NCBI GenBank assembly: GCA_037200045.1
Contig: JBBCHM010000001.1
Location: forward strand, 1,364,001-1,428,000
DNA: 64,000 nucleotides
Direction of reading: 5' to 3'
DNA from: Rhizomicrobium sp.
GTDB taxonomy: Bacteria; Pseudomonadota; Alphaproteobacteria; Micropepsales; Micropepsaceae
In this document: positions 41,644 to 51,483 of the stretch, piece by piece
Layout: every line of letters starts with the position of its first letter
Position numbering within the stretch: the stretch's first letter is position 1
Made by a program: the position numbers and the translations under genes
Notes under the pieces: model-generated
Told to the model about the DNA's origin: nothing
Databases searched by the model: none
What the model saw: the letters and a program-made list of their open reading frames with translations, nothing else

Positions 41644-44034
41644 ATGAGCGTGAAGCCCCTGGGGGCGGAGAGGCTGCGGCTGGTCACCGATCCGGACCGG
41701 CTGCCCTTCGAGAGCACGGCCGGCCTGCCCGAGCCCATAGGGCCGGTCGGGCAGGACCGCGCCATGCGGGCGCTCAATTTCGGCGCCGGGATGGCCCAGC
41801 CGGGGTTCAATCTCTTCGTCACCGGCCCGCAAGGGTCGGGCAAGCGCAATTCCGTGCGCCGGGCGCTGGAGCGGCTGGCCGCCGCCATGCCGGCGGCACC
41901 CGACATCGCCTATGTGTTCAATTTTGAACAGCCGCACCGGCCGCGCGCCCTGCGCTTCGCGGCGGGAGATGGGGTACGCTTCAAGGCGGCGCTGGCCGAG
42001 TTCGTCGCTGGCCTGAAGACCTGCATGCCGCGTTTGTTCGAGGGCGAGGACTACCGCAAGCGCCGCTCCGCGCTGGAGCAGGATTTCCACGATGCCGCCG
42101 AGGCGGCGATCGACCGGCTGCGCCGCGACGCCGAGGCCCAGGGACTGGCCCTGGTCGAACGCGACCGCGGCTTCGACTTCCGCCCAACCCGCGACGGGCT
42201 GGCGATGTCGGAGGACGACTACCGCGCTTTGTCCAAGGCGGAACGCGAGCGGCTCGCCGAAGAGACCCGCCTGCTGCGCGGCACGCTCGAAAAGACCATG
42301 GAGCGCCTCGAAGCCCTGCGCCTCGCCGCGGTGGAGAAGATCAAGGCGCTGGAGCGCCAGCTCGGCGAACACGCGATCGGCGCCCTCGTCGCGCCCTTGG
42401 CGCAGCACTTCACCCAGCACCGCGAGGCACATGCCCATCTGGCGGCGATCTACAAGGACGTGCTGGGCCAGATCGAGGCGCTGCAGGCGCTGGCGCGCGG
42501 CGAGGAGCGGCGCGAGGCCGTGCCGATTCACCGCTACGAGGTCAATCTGATCGTCGACAATGCGAGCGCGACGGGCGCGCCGGTCGTCACGCTCGGCTTG
42601 CCGTCGCTGACGCAACTGGTCGGCAAGGTCGAGCATGTGACGGTGATGATGACCGTCGTCACCGATTTCCGCCACATCAAGGCCGGCGCGCTGCACCACG
42701 CCAATGGCGGGTTCCTGCTGATCGACGCGCTGGACCTGGCGCGGCAGGACGTCTCCTGGGAGGCGCTGAAACGGGCGCTGACGACGCGCAAGGTGAAGAT
42801 CGAGAGCCTGTCGGAGATCCACGACCGCGCCTCGTCGGTGACCATCCAGCCCGAGCCGGTGGCGCTGGACGTCAAGATCGTCTTGTTCGGCGAGGCCTGG
42901 GTCTATCAGCGGCTCGGCCAGATCGATCCGGAATTCGCCGACCTGTTCAAGGTCCAGGCGGATTTCTCCGCGACCGCGCTGCGCAACGACGAGAACTGCG
43001 CCGGCCTCATCGCCGCCATGGCGTCGATGGCGCGGACCGAAGGATTGAAACAGCTCGACCGCTCCGGCGCGGCGCGGCTGATCGACGAGGCGGCGCGCCA
43101 GGCCGGCGATGCCGAGAAGATCAGCGTGCGCACCGGCCGCCTCGCCGACCTGGTGCGCGAGGCCGATCACTATGCGGCGCTGTCGGGCATGAGCCTGATC
43201 GGCGCGGAGGATATCGCCGCTGCCGTCGCGGCGCGCGACGACCGCTCCGGCCGGCTCAAGGCGCTGGAGCACGAATTGGTGCAGCGGCGCATCCTGTTCA
43301 TCGACACCGAGGGCGAGAAGGCCGGGCAGGTGAACGGCCTCACCGTGCTGAGCGCCGCCGGCTTCGCCTTCGGCATGCCGGCGCGCATCACGGCGCAAGT
43401 GGCGCCGGGCGAGGGCCGCATCGTCGATATCGAGCGCGTCGCCAAGTTCAGCGGCCCCAGCCACGTCAAGGGCGTGCAGATCCTGTCGGGCTATCTCAGC
43501 GGCGCCTATGCCACCGGCCGGCCGTTGTCGATCCATGCCAGCGTCGCCTTCGAGCAATCCTACGGGCCGATCGACGGCGACAGCGCCAGCGCCGCCGAAC
43601 TGATTGCGATCCTGTCGGCGATCGCGCAGGTGCCGGTGCGCCAGTCGATCGCCATCACCGGCTCGATCAACCAGCACGGCCAGATGCAGCCGATCGGCGG
43701 CGCCAACGAGAAGATCGAGGGCTTCTTCGACATCTGCGCGGCGCGCGGCCTTGGCGGGCATCACGGCGTGATCATCCCTGCGGCCAATGTCGTGACGCTG
43801 ATGCTGCGCGAGGACGTGGTCGAGGCGGCCCGGCTGGGCAACTTCGCGGTCTACGCGGTCGAGACGGTGGACGAGGCGATCGGCGTCCTCACCGGCATGA
43901 CGCCCGGCTCGCGGCGCCGCGACGGCGCTTTTCCGCGCCGCAGCTTCAACCGCAAGGTCCAGGAGCGGCTGGTCGATTTCTCCCGCCCGCGCCTTCTGAA
44001 GCCGGTGCACCTTGACGGCTGGTGGCGGATTTAG
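41644..44034 (+). CDS. LonB-like ATP-dependent protease
   Basis: A 796-residue protein. The N-terminal AAA+ domain has P-loop GPQGSGK (G61-K67) and is interrupted by a long coiled-coil insert (about residues 110-290, rich in Glu/Arg/Leu). The C-terminal S16 Lon protease domain carries catalytic S647 (DGDSASAAEL) and K690 (GGANEKIEG). There is no LonA N-domain, so it is the LonB/Lon-like bacterial type; it lacks obvious membrane helices. ATG 41644 (MSVKPLGAERLRL) is taken; an in-frame start 69 bp upstream reads through low-quality N-terminal sequence. Confidence 0.9.
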   Translation: MSVKPLGAERLRLVTDPDRLPFESTAGLPEPIGPVGQDRAMRALNFGAGMAQPGFNLFVTGPQGSGKRNSVRRALERLAAAMPAAPDIAYVFNFEQPHRPRALRFAAGDGVRFKAALAEFVAGLKTCMPRLFEGEDYRKRRSALEQDFHDAAEAAIDRLRRDAEAQGLALVERDRGFDFRPTRDGLAMSEDDYRALSKAERERLAEETRLLRGTLEKTMERLEALRLAAVEKIKALERQLGEHAIGALVAPLAQHFTQHREAHAHLAAIYKDVLGQIEALQALARGEERREAVPIHRYEVNLIVDNASATGAPVVTLGLPSLTQLVGKVEHVTVMMTVVTDFRHIKAGALHHANGGFLLIDALDLARQDVSWEALKRALTTRKVKIESLSEIHDRASSVTIQPEPVALDVKIVLFGEAWVYQRLGQIDPEFADLFKVQADFSATALRNDENCAGLIAAMASMARTEGLKQLDRSGAARLIDEAARQAGDAEKISVRTGRLADLVREADHYAALSGMSLIGAEDIAAAVAARDDRSGRLKALEHELVQRRILFIDTEGEKAGQVNGLTVLSAAGFAFGMPARITAQVAPGEGRIVDIERVAKFSGPSHVKGVQILSGYLSGAYATGRPLSIHASVAFEQSYGPIDGDSASAAELIAILSAIAQVPVRQSIAITGSINQHGQMQPIGGANEKIEGFFDICAARGLGGHHGVIIPAANVVTLMLREDVVEAARLGNFAVYAVETVDEAIGVLTGMTPGSRRRDGAFPRRSFNRKVQERLVDFSRPRLLKPVHLDGWWRI

Positions 44035-44081
44035 GAACGCTGTTCGGCGATCGCGCGTTCCAAGGCGCACCGGAGGCATCC

Positions 44082-44951
44082 ATGACGTTCGTGAAAATCC
44101 TGGCCCCGCTCACGGGTGGGTCGCGCGATGCGGCGGTGCTGGCCAGCGCCTTCGCCGCCGCCCAGCCGTTCCACGCCCATGTCGCCGCGCTGTTCGTGCG
44201 GCCCGATGCCATGGACGCGATGCCGTTCTACGGCGAGAGCGTCTCGACCGTTGTGATGCAGGAAATCGCCGAGGCGACGACGAAAGCCTCCGACGAGGCG
44301 AGCGCCAAGGCGCAGGCCACGCTGCGGGCCGCGGCGGCCGAGGCGGGGGCTGCGATCACGGCGGCGCCGGAACTGCGTGACGCGCCCAGCGCGTCGTTCA
44401 AGGAAGTCACCGGCAACTTCGCCGACCAGGTGACGCTGGCGGCGCGGCTGTCCGATCTCGTCGTGTTCGGCGCGCTCAAGGAGGACGACCGCCCCGGCCT
44501 GACCGAGGCGTTCGAGGCGACGCTGCTGGAAACCGGGCGGCCGGTCCTGATCAGCGCCCATGCCGCGCCAGCGAGCTTCTGCCACAACAAGATCGCGCTC
44601 GCCTGGAACGACAGCGTGGCCTCGGCCCATGCGGTGACCGCGGCGCTGCCCTTCCTCAAATGCGCCGCGTCGGTGGAGATCCTCTGCGTCAAGCGCGGCA
44701 AGGAGGATGCGATCGACGCGAGCGAGCTGAAGACCTATCTGAAGCTGCGCGGCATCGACGCCAGCGAGCGCGCGATCGATGCCGGCACGCGCGTGGTGGG
44801 CGACGTGCTGCTCGAAGAGGCGTCGAAGGGCGGGGCGGGAATGCTGGTCGCCGGCGGCTACGGCCACAGCCGCCTGCGCGAGATGTTCTTCGCCGGCGTG
44901 ACGCGGCACGTGGTGAGCCATGCGGCGCTGCCGTTGTTTTTGGTGCATTAA
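44082..44951 (+). CDS. Universal stress protein, tandem UspA-like
   Basis: A 289-residue protein, about twice the size of a single Usp domain. The first half runs FVKILAPLTGGSRDAAVLASAF..SDLVVFGAL. The second half is IALAWNDSVASAHAVTAALPFL.. with the ATP-loop-like GGYGHSRLREMFFAGVTRHV. Tandem Usps are cytoplasmic stress proteins that often bind ATP. ATG 44082 has CGGAGG seven bases upstream. It follows the Lon-like protease by 47 bp, and both fit a stress or proteostasis context. Confidence 0.85.
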   Translation: MTFVKILAPLTGGSRDAAVLASAFAAAQPFHAHVAALFVRPDAMDAMPFYGESVSTVVMQEIAEATTKASDEASAKAQATLRAAAAEAGAAITAAPELRDAPSASFKEVTGNFADQVTLAARLSDLVVFGALKEDDRPGLTEAFEATLLETGRPVLISAHAAPASFCHNKIALAWNDSVASAHAVTAALPFLKCAASVEILCVKRGKEDAIDASELKTYLKLRGIDASERAIDAGTRVVGDVLLEEASKGGAGMLVAGGYGHSRLREMFFAGVTRHVVSHAALPLFLVH

Positions 44952-44954
44952 CCG

Positions 44955-45338
44955 TCAGGACAAGTCGCGAAAGCCCCCGATCGTCCAAGTGATCCCCAAA
45001 AATACCATCCCCAAAAGAAGTATGCCAGACAGTGCCTCTTCAGCGAAAGTAATCAGCGACGCGACAGCGACGTCCCTAGTCATTTGCGGGCGCGGAACGC
45101 CTTTTGGCTCTGGACCACAATCGTTTGGATTGCCTGGTACTAGATGGTCTTGTCGAGCAAAATAACAACCGGCCCAATCACCGGATGGCTTTAGAGCCAG
45201 CTGATATTCAACGGCGCTTGGCGCACCAATGTAAATCGCATGCATCGCAAGCGGCACGTTTTGCATATAGCCAACAATCAAAATCCCCAGCGCCGAGAGA
45301 ACTATCCAGGCTCGGAAAAGACCGCGTTTCCAGTTCAT
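44955..45338 (-). CDS. Small membrane protein in a lower-GC islet
   Basis: A 127-residue protein with two hydrophobic helices (about residues 10-32 and 95-118). The loop is extracytoplasmic or cytoplasmic with two cysteines (DWAGCYFARQ, NPNDCGPE). Base composition drops to about 47% GC in sampled lines. With the next gene, this suggests acquired DNA. No family recognised. Confidence 0.55.
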   Translation of the reverse strand: MNWKRGLFRAWIVLSALGILIVGYMQNVPLAMHAIYIGAPSAVEYQLALKPSGDWAGCYFARQDHLVPGNPNDCGPEPKGVPRPQMTRDVAVASLITFAEEALSGILLLGMVFLGITWTIGGFRDLS

Positions 45339-45378
45339 TTCCTGCCCTTTCTGTCGAGGATCAGCACATCCGCGCCGT

Positions 45379-45621
45379 CTAGCAAATTACTTCGATTTCT
45401 GGTTTGCCGCAGATAATCACATAGCTTTTGTCGATCCGAAGTACATGGAAGCCTCGATCTTGAGCCTCATCCTTTAGGTCCTTGAGCGACGATTTTGTGT
45501 GCACGTCAACCACGCTGCGATATAGCAAGCCACCGCTGGCGCGCTTGACCCTCTTGGCATCAAAGTATCTTTTTGCTGCCTGTTTTCGCGCTCGGTCCGA
45601 GGGCACCGATTTATTTGTCAT
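45379..45621 (-). CDS. Small basic hypothetical protein
   Basis: An 80-residue soluble protein starting at ATG 45621, with AAGGAA at good spacing. The first half is Lys/Arg-rich (KSVPSDRARKQAAKRYFDAKRVKRASGG) and the second half looks like a compact alpha/beta domain (LKDLKDEAQDRGFHVLRIDKSYVIICG). It shares the low GC of its neighbour, 40 bp away. Function unknown; a nucleic-acid-binding role would only be a guess from charge. Confidence 0.5.
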   Translation of the reverse strand: MTNKSVPSDRARKQAAKRYFDAKRVKRASGGLLYRSVVDVHTKSSLKDLKDEAQDRGFHVLRIDKSYVIICGKPEIEVIC

Positions 45622-45734
45622 TTTCCAATTCCTTATTTTCAAGCCCCTCTCTTGTGATGAGGCCGGCGAACATCTAGCGGCGATAGCACACACGAAACGC
45701 TTTTTGTCTGGGGGACTTTTCTCTCCGCCCCGGC

Positions 45735-45793
45735 ACCTTCCCCACCCGAAAGTCGCTTCGCGATTTTCGACCTCCCGACAAAGGGGGAGGTGA
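45735..45793. repeat. Palindromic intergenic repeat (CCTCCC/GGGAGG type)
   Basis: A 59-bp stretch with stem CCTCCC-GACAAAGG-GGGAGG and a second hairpin AAAGTCGCTTCGCGATTTT. It lies between the low-GC islet and the KAS III gene. It has the style of the element at 28580-28687 (stem plus GTCG-type joint), though it is not identical. Confidence 0.5.
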
Positions 45794-45802
45794 TGGTCGA
45801 CC

Positions 45803-46933
45803 CTACAGCTTTCGCAGGATTACACTGCCCGCCGAATAGCCCGCGCCGAACGAGCAGAGCAGGCCGATGTCGCCTTTTTTCAGATCGGCGCTGTATTTGT
45901 GGAAGGCAATCACCGAACCCGCCGAGCTGGTGTTGGCGTATTCGTCCAGGATGTTCGGCGCCTCGCCGGGCACGGGATCGCGGCCCAGCACGCGCCGCGC
46001 GATCATCTCGTTCATGCCGAGATTGGCCTGGTGCAGCCATAGCCGCTTCAGCGCCGCCGGCGCGATGCCGTTCTGGGCCAAATGGCCGGTGATAAGCTCC
46101 GACACCATCGGCACGACTTCCTTGAACACCTTGCGGCCCTCCTGGACGAAGAGCTTGTCCGGCTTGCCGATGCCCTCGGGCGCGGCGCGGTTCAGGAATC
46201 CGAAATTGTTGCGGATGTTGTTGGAGAACTTGGTCTTCAGCCGCGTCGCGAGGATTTCCCACGCATTGCCGCCCTGCGCGGTCTGGCTGCGCTCGACGAC
46301 GAAGGCGGTCGCCACGTCGCCGAAGATGAAATGGCTGTCGCGGTCGCGGAAGTTGAGATGGCCCGAACAGATCTCCGGATTGCACACCAGGATCGCGCGG
46401 GCATGGCCGGCCGCGACCATGTCGGCGGCGGCCTGGAGCGCGAAGGTCGCCGACGAGCAGGCGACGTTCATGTCGAAGCCGAAACCGTCGATGCCGAGCG
46501 CGTCCTGCACCTCGACCGCCATGGCCGGATAGGCCCGCTGCATGTTGGAGGCGCCGACCAGGACGCCGTCGATGTCGGCCGGCACGCGGTCGGCGGCCTT
46601 CAGCGCGTCGCGCGCCGCGCTCACCGCCATCTCGGCCAGGAGGGAGTTCTGATCGTTCGGCCGCTCGGGAATGCGCGGGCACATGATGTCGGGATCGAGG
46701 ATGCCCGCCTTGTCGACGACATAGCGCGCCTGGATGCCGGACGCCTTGACGATGAACTCGGCGGAGGATTCAACCAGCGCCGTCGCCGTGCCGGCGGCGA
46801 TGGCCTGCGCATTGGCCGCGTTTGTATTTCGTACATAAGTATTAAAGGCCGTCACCAACTCGTCGTTCGAGATCGAATTGGGCGGCGTGTATAGGCCGGT
46901 GCCGCTTACGGCGAGCGTCGTCACGCGTGCCAT
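45803..46933 (-). CDS. 3-oxoacyl-ACP synthase III family protein
   Basis: A 376-residue thiolase-fold protein, longer than typical FabH (about 320). The active-site Cys is in NVACSSATFALQ, the His in LWLHQANLGM and the Asn in DEYANTSSAGS, giving the Cys-His-Asn triad of KAS III/FabH-type enzymes. An insert around residues 30-60 and 225-265 makes it a variant of the class. It may initiate fatty-acid synthesis or make a specialised beta-keto product; the acyl starter is unknown. ATG 46933 (MARVTTLAVSG) fits. Confidence 0.85.
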   Translation of the reverse strand: MARVTTLAVSGTGLYTPPNSISNDELVTAFNTYVRNTNAANAQAIAAGTATALVESSAEFIVKASGIQARYVVDKAGILDPDIMCPRIPERPNDQNSLLAEMAVSAARDALKAADRVPADIDGVLVGASNMQRAYPAMAVEVQDALGIDGFGFDMNVACSSATFALQAAADMVAAGHARAILVCNPEICSGHLNFRDRDSHFIFGDVATAFVVERSQTAQGGNAWEILATRLKTKFSNNIRNNFGFLNRAAPEGIGKPDKLFVQEGRKVFKEVVPMVSELITGHLAQNGIAPAALKRLWLHQANLGMNEMIARRVLGRDPVPGEAPNILDEYANTSSAGSVIAFHKYSADLKKGDIGLLCSFGAGYSAGSVILRKL

Positions 46934-47056
46934 CCCTTTGAAATACCTGCCGGTTGAAGCTGGCGCAGGGAGCGGTCAAAGGCAAGCAATTCACCAACTG
47001 ATAAACCCGGCGTTCAGACATTCCGCCTAAGAATTCAACCCATTGTGGTGTAGCGG

Positions 47057-48415
47057 GTGCGGGGCGGCGTGGATTTGGCCTGGACGGCGAGCAGGACGGT
47101 TGCGCGCGAGACCCGCCCGGGACTCGCCGGCGCGCTGCTGGCGTTCAGCCTGGGCGCGGTGATGGCGGCCGCGGCGTTGCGGGCACCGGCCGGCGAAGCG
47201 ATCGCGGGCCTTGTGGTTTTCGCGCTGCTCGGCGGCGCGGTGTACTTTCTCACCCGGCTAGCGGAGCGCAGCGACGAGCGGCTGCTCACGGCGGAATCGA
47301 GCTATCGCGCCTTCTTCGAGCATGCACTCGAGGGCATTTTCCGCACCACGCCGGACGGGCGCTATATCGACGCCAACCCGGCGCTCGCTCGCATCTACGG
47401 CTATGGCAGCGTCGCGGCGCTGAAGGCCGGCCTGACCAACATCGCCGACCAGCTCTATGTCGATCCGTCGCGGCGCGCGCAGTTCCAGGCGCTGATGCAT
47501 GCCGACGACCAGGTGAGCGCCTTCGAATCGGAAATCCGCCGACGCGACGGCGCGACGATCTGGATCTCGGAGAATGCGCGGGCGGTGCGCGATTGGACCG
47601 GACGCATCGTCTGCTACGAAGGCACGGTCGAGGACGTCACGGCGCGCTATGCCGCGCAGCGCGCCCTGCGCAAGGCGCTCGCCGAAGCCGAGGAGGCGAG
47701 CCGCGCCAAGAGCGCCTTCCTGGCGGCGATGAGCCATGAACTGAAGACGCCCCTCAACGCCGTGCTCGGCTTTTCCGAGATCATCAAGGACGAGGTGCTG
47801 GGTCCGATCCAACCGCGGCGCTACCGCGCCTATGCCAGCGACATCCATGCCAGCGGCACGCGGCTCCTGGCGATCATTTCCGATGTGCTGGACGTGGCGC
47901 GGCTGTCCGGCGGCGCGATCACGCTGAACGCGCGGCCCTGCGCGGTCGCGGCGCTGGCGGAGGAAGCGGTGGCGCTGGCCCGCATCGCCACCGAGGATCG
48001 CCGCGAAGTCGCCATCGAAATCGCCGCCGGATTGCCCCAGGTGGACGCCGACCCCCAGCGCCTGCGCCAGAGCCTCGCCAATCTCTTGAGCAACGCCCTG
48101 AAATTCACGCCGGAGGGCGGCCGGATCGTGCTGAAGGCGTGGCAGGACGCCGGCGGCGGGATCTGCCTGGCGGTGCGCGACACCGGCATCGGCATGGACC
48201 GCGGCAAGATCGCGGCCGCTTTGGAGCCGTTTCGCCAGCTCGACGGCAGCCTGGCGCGGCGCTTCGAGGGGGCGGGTCTGGGCCTCGCCATCACCAAATC
48301 CCTGGTCGAGCTGCATGGCGGAACGCTCGCCATCGAGAGCGCGGTCGGCGCCGGAACGACGGTGACCATCGCGCTGCCGCCGGCGCGGACGCTCACGCTG
48401 GCGCTGGCGAGCTAG
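47057..48415 (+). CDS. PAS-domain sensor histidine kinase, PleC/DivJ-like
   Basis: A 452-residue protein. Two hydrophobic helices (about 25-45 and 48-66) are followed by a PAS domain (SYRAFFEHALEGIFRTTPDGRYIDANPALARIYGY). The HisKA has the phospho-accepting His in FLAAMSHELKTPLNAVLGFSEIIKDEVLG, and the HATPase_c has NALKFTPEGG, DTGIGMD and GAGLGLAIT. The H-box sequence is the alphaproteobacterial PleC/DivJ/PdhS style. The start is uncertain; GTG 47057 is used. No response regulator adjoins it, so it is an orphan kinase. The 123-bp gap upstream shows nothing specific. Confidence 0.85.
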   Translation: MRGGVDLAWTASRTVARETRPGLAGALLAFSLGAVMAAAALRAPAGEAIAGLVVFALLGGAVYFLTRLAERSDERLLTAESSYRAFFEHALEGIFRTTPDGRYIDANPALARIYGYGSVAALKAGLTNIADQLYVDPSRRAQFQALMHADDQVSAFESEIRRRDGATIWISENARAVRDWTGRIVCYEGTVEDVTARYAAQRALRKALAEAEEASRAKSAFLAAMSHELKTPLNAVLGFSEIIKDEVLGPIQPRRYRAYASDIHASGTRLLAIISDVLDVARLSGGAITLNARPCAVAALAEEAVALARIATEDRREVAIEIAAGLPQVDADPQRLRQSLANLLSNALKFTPEGGRIVLKAWQDAGGGICLAVRDTGIGMDRGKIAAALEPFRQLDGSLARRFEGAGLGLAITKSLVELHGGTLAIESAVGAGTTVTIALPPARTLTLALAS

Positions 48416-48453
48416 CTCTCGCCTTGGCGGGCGCGGGGCGCTAAAAGCCGCGG

Positions 48454-49140
48454 ATGAAAACGGCTCTGGTACTCTTTTCCGGCGGACAGGATTCGACGAC
48501 CTGCCTCGCCTGGGCGCTCTCCCATTTCGAACTGGTCGAGACGGTTGGGTTCGACTACGGCCAGCGCCACCGCGTGGAACTCGATGCGCGGCCGGTGCTG
48601 CGCGAGGCGATCGCGCGCTTTCCGCAATGGGCGGGGCGGCTCGGCGCGGATCATCTACTGCCCATCGACACGCTGCGCACGATCGGCGGCACGGCGCTGA
48701 CCGATGACATGAAGATCGAGATGGGCGCGAACGGGTTGCCGACGACCTTCGTGCCGGGACGCAATCTGATGTTCCTGACGGCGGCGGCGGCGCTCGCCTA
48801 TCGGCGCGGTATCGCTGATCTGGTCGGCGGCATGTGCGAGACCGATTTCTCCGGCTATCCCGATTGCCGCGACGAGACGATAAAGGCGATGGCGCGGTCG
48901 CTATCGCTGGGGCTGGCGCGCGACACGCGGGTGCACACGCCGCTGATGTGGCTCGACAAGGCGGCGACGTGGAAGCTGGCGGAAGAGCTCGGCGGCGCGG
49001 CCCTGATCGAGCTGATCGTGCGCGAGACGGTCACCTGCTATGAGGGCAATCCGGCGCCGCACGATTGGGGCAAGGGCTGCGGCACCTGTCCGGCCTGCGA
49101 GCTGCGCGCGAAGGGCTACGAAAAGTACCGCGCGGCATGA
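48454..49140 (+). CDS. queC: 7-cyano-7-deazaguanine synthase
   Basis: A 228-residue N-type ATP pyrophosphatase. The P-loop [18 protein letters not shown] is at 5-22, FGYDQ-type VGFDYGQRH follows, and the zinc-binding cysteines [10 protein letters not shown] are near the C-terminus. It converts carboxy-deazaguanine to preQ0 in queuosine synthesis. It overlaps queE by 4 bp (ATGA). No preQ1 riboswitch was recognisable in the short gap from the histidine kinase. Confidence 0.95.
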   Translation: MKTALVLFSGGQDSTTCLAWALSHFELVETVGFDYGQRHRVELDARPVLREAIARFPQWAGRLGADHLLPIDTLRTIGGTALTDDMKIEMGANGLPTTFVPGRNLMFLTAAAALAYRRGIADLVGGMCETDFSGYPDCRDETIKAMARSLSLGLARDTRVHTPLMWLDKAATWKLAEELGGAALIELIVRETVTCYEGNPAPHDWGKGCGTCPACELRAKGYEKYRAA

Positions 49141-49766
49141 CGTACTCCGTCAAGGAGATCTACTACACGCTGCAGGGCGAAGGCGCGCAGGCCGGGCGCG
49201 CGGCGGTGTTCCTGCGCTTCGCCGGCTGCAATCTGTGGAGCGGATTGGAGCGCGACCGCGCCACGGCGCAATGCCGCTTCTGCGACACCGATTTCGTGGG
49301 GACCGACGGGCCGGGGGGCGGAAAGTTCGCGGACGCCGAGGCGCTGGCCGATGCAGTCGCCGAAAAATGGCCGGGCGGCGGTAAGCCCTATGTCGTCTGC
49401 ACCGGCGGCGAGCCGCTCTTGCAGCTCGACGAGGCCGCCATCGCGGCGCTGCACGCGAAGGGCTTCGAGATCGGCATCGAGACCAACGGCACGCAGGAGC
49501 CGCCGGTGGGGATCGACTGGATCTGCGTCAGCCCCAAGGCGCGCGCCGATCTTGTGCTGACGCGCGGCAATGAATTGAAGCTGATCTATCCGCAGGAGGG
49601 CGCCGAGCCGGAACGCTATGCCGGTCTCGCCTTCGCGAACTTCTTCCTTCAGCCGATGGACGACGCGGCGCGCGCCACGAACACGCAGGCGGCGACCGCG
49701 TATTGCCTGGCGCATCCGCAATGGCGCTTGAGCCTGCAGACCCACAAGCTGATCGGAATTCGTTAG
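49137..49766 (+). CDS. queE: 7-carboxy-7-deazaguanine synthase
   Basis: A 209-residue radical SAM enzyme beginning [21 protein letters not shown]. It has the atypical longer cluster motif of QueE, C..C.FCDTDF ([22 protein letters not shown]), then [11 protein letters not shown] and ETNGTQ. It rearranges carboxytetrahydropterin to the deazaguanine product just upstream of QueC's step. ATG 49137 overlaps the queC stop. Confidence 0.95.
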   Translation: MTYSVKEIYYTLQGEGAQAGRAAVFLRFAGCNLWSGLERDRATAQCRFCDTDFVGTDGPGGGKFADAEALADAVAEKWPGGGKPYVVCTGGEPLLQLDEAAIAALHAKGFEIGIETNGTQEPPVGIDWICVSPKARADLVLTRGNELKLIYPQEGAEPERYAGLAFANFFLQPMDDAARATNTQAATAYCLAHPQWRLSLQTHKLIGIR

Positions 49767-49802
49767 ACGCCCCGATCGGGCGCTCGCCAAAATCAAACAA
49801 GG

Positions 49803-49907
49803 TGTCATGCCCCGCGAATGCGGGGCACCCAGTTGACGCATGCGATGCAGGATTTCACCTGGGTCCGCCGTTCGTACGCTGTCGCTACGAACTCGCGGCG
49901 GATGACA
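49803..49907. repeat. Two-armed palindromic repeat, copy 4
   Basis: A 105-bp element from TGTCAT to ATGACA, between queE and the sulfatase gene. The left arm is short-loop with stem GCCCCGC / GCGGGGC. The right arm has the long module (49870-49892), identical to that in copy 1. Centre: ACCCAGTTGA...TTCACCTGGGT. Confidence 0.8.
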
Positions 49908-49937
49908 TCGTGTTGTGTAAGCGTCTGAGCCAGGATG

Positions 49938-51469
49938 CTAGACCGACGCCTCGACCTTGCGCCGCCGTGTGTCGCCCTTCGGCGTGCGCTCACGCAGATC
50001 GTCCAGCAGGTCGCGCTTCGTCGCGGCGGCCGACGGCTCGTTCCACAGATTGCGCCACTGCCTCGGATCATTCTTGAGATCGTAGAGTTCGCCCTCGTCG
50101 CCTTCATAGATCGAGGTCTTGCCATAGGCCGTGATCGTCCAGCCGTCGCGATACAGCGTGCGCAGCGACACCGAGACGCCTTCGAACTCGCTGTCCCATT
50201 CGGTGAACACCGCTTCGCGCTTCGCGGCGGCCGCCGTGTCGCGGGGCCGGGCGGTGCCTTCCATCCAGTCCGGCGTCTCGATGCCGGCGATCTCGCAGAA
50301 GGTCGGCGCGAAATCGACCTGGCCGACGGGCGCTGCAAAACTCGCGGGCGCCACCGTCGCGTTCGGCGCCGGACGCCAGATCAGCGGCAGCCGCATCAGG
50401 CTGTCGACATGGTGCGGGCCCTTGAACAACAGGCCGAATCGCCCTGGAACTCGCCATGGTCGGTGGAGAAGATCACGTCGGTGTCGCCGTCCCAGCCGCG
50501 CGCGGCGACGCGGCCCATGACGCGGCCGACCGCCTCGTCGATCAGCTCGTTCTTGATGTGCGTCATCGCATCGATCTCGCGGAGCTGGTCGGTGGTCAGG
50601 CTCGACGGCACCCAGGCCGGCGGCGCCTCGAAGCAGGTCATCCGCTTGCCGGTCCACCAGTCGCGCCAGTGGTGCGGCTTGCCGGAGAGAATCGCGTCAA
50701 TCTTTTCCGCGCTGCCGGGATAGCCTTCAGGCACGGACAGGTCGCGCCAGTTGTGGCGGCCGAGCTCGCTTTGCGGCGGGTCCCAGGGATGATGCGGATC
50801 GGGGAAGCTCATCCACACGAACCAGTCCTCGTCGGGCGCGAGCGAGTCGAGATAGGCGATGGTGCGGTCGGCGACCCAGTCGGTGTGATAGAGCCCGCGC
50901 GGCGTCGCATTGCGTTTCACCTGCACGGCGCCCGTGTCGCCGGCGCCGAACGAATTCTGGTGCAGGTCCATGCCGAGCACCGGATAGAAATTGTCCAGCA
51001 CCTCGGGATGCGTCTTCATCAGCCATTGCGCGTAGTGCAGCGGCCCGCGCGCGCCATGCGCCGCCAGCTCCATGTGATCGAAGCCGCGATGCGGGCCGAA
51101 CGTGCCTTCGCGGCCCATGCGGTTCTCGGGGAATTTCCCCATCAGATCGAGGAAGGGCTCGAAATGCGCCTTGCCGATCAGCGCGGTGCGATAGTTCTTC
51201 TTGTCCTTCAAGAGCCGCGCCACCGAGGGCGCGTCCTGCGGCAGCGGCACGCCGTTCATCCACACGCCGTGGGTGGTGACGTATTGCCCGGTGATCATCG
51301 TGGCGCGCGCCGGCATGCAGACGACGTTCTGCGCGTGGCAGCGCGTATAGTTGATCCCGGCCCTGGCCAGCGCGTCGATATGCGGCGTGCGCGCGATCTT
51401 CTGCCCGTTGGCGCCGATGGCGTCGAAGCGCATCTGGTCGGTGGTGATGAAAAGGATTTTGCGGCCCAT
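49938..51469 (-). pseudogene. Sulfatase, frameshifted
   Basis: A sulfatase-superfamily hydrolase of about 510 residues. It opens MGRKILFITTDQMRFDAIGANGQ and has the active-site motif NVVCMPARATMITG, in which the modified residue position reads Cys (C-x-P-x-R). DPHHPWDPP and STDHGEFQGD follow. The frame breaks near 50,436-50,440: STDHGEFQGD runs into nonsense, while a -1 shift restores FGLLFKGPHHVDSLMRLPLIW and continues to a normal end. One base appears deleted. Substrate may be a sulfate or phosphonate ester; it is one of several broken genes in this stretch. Confidence 0.8.
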
Positions 51470-51483
51470 GTCGTGTCCGATTG

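Noticed and set aside
41233..44079. Very long open frame opposite the Lon-like protease
   Set aside because: Shadow of a high-GC gene; the plus strand contains P-loop, Ser-Lys dyad and family motifs.
48416..48453. Possible preQ1 riboswitch before queC
   Set aside because: The gap is 38 bp and lacks the conserved aptamer loops and A-rich tail.
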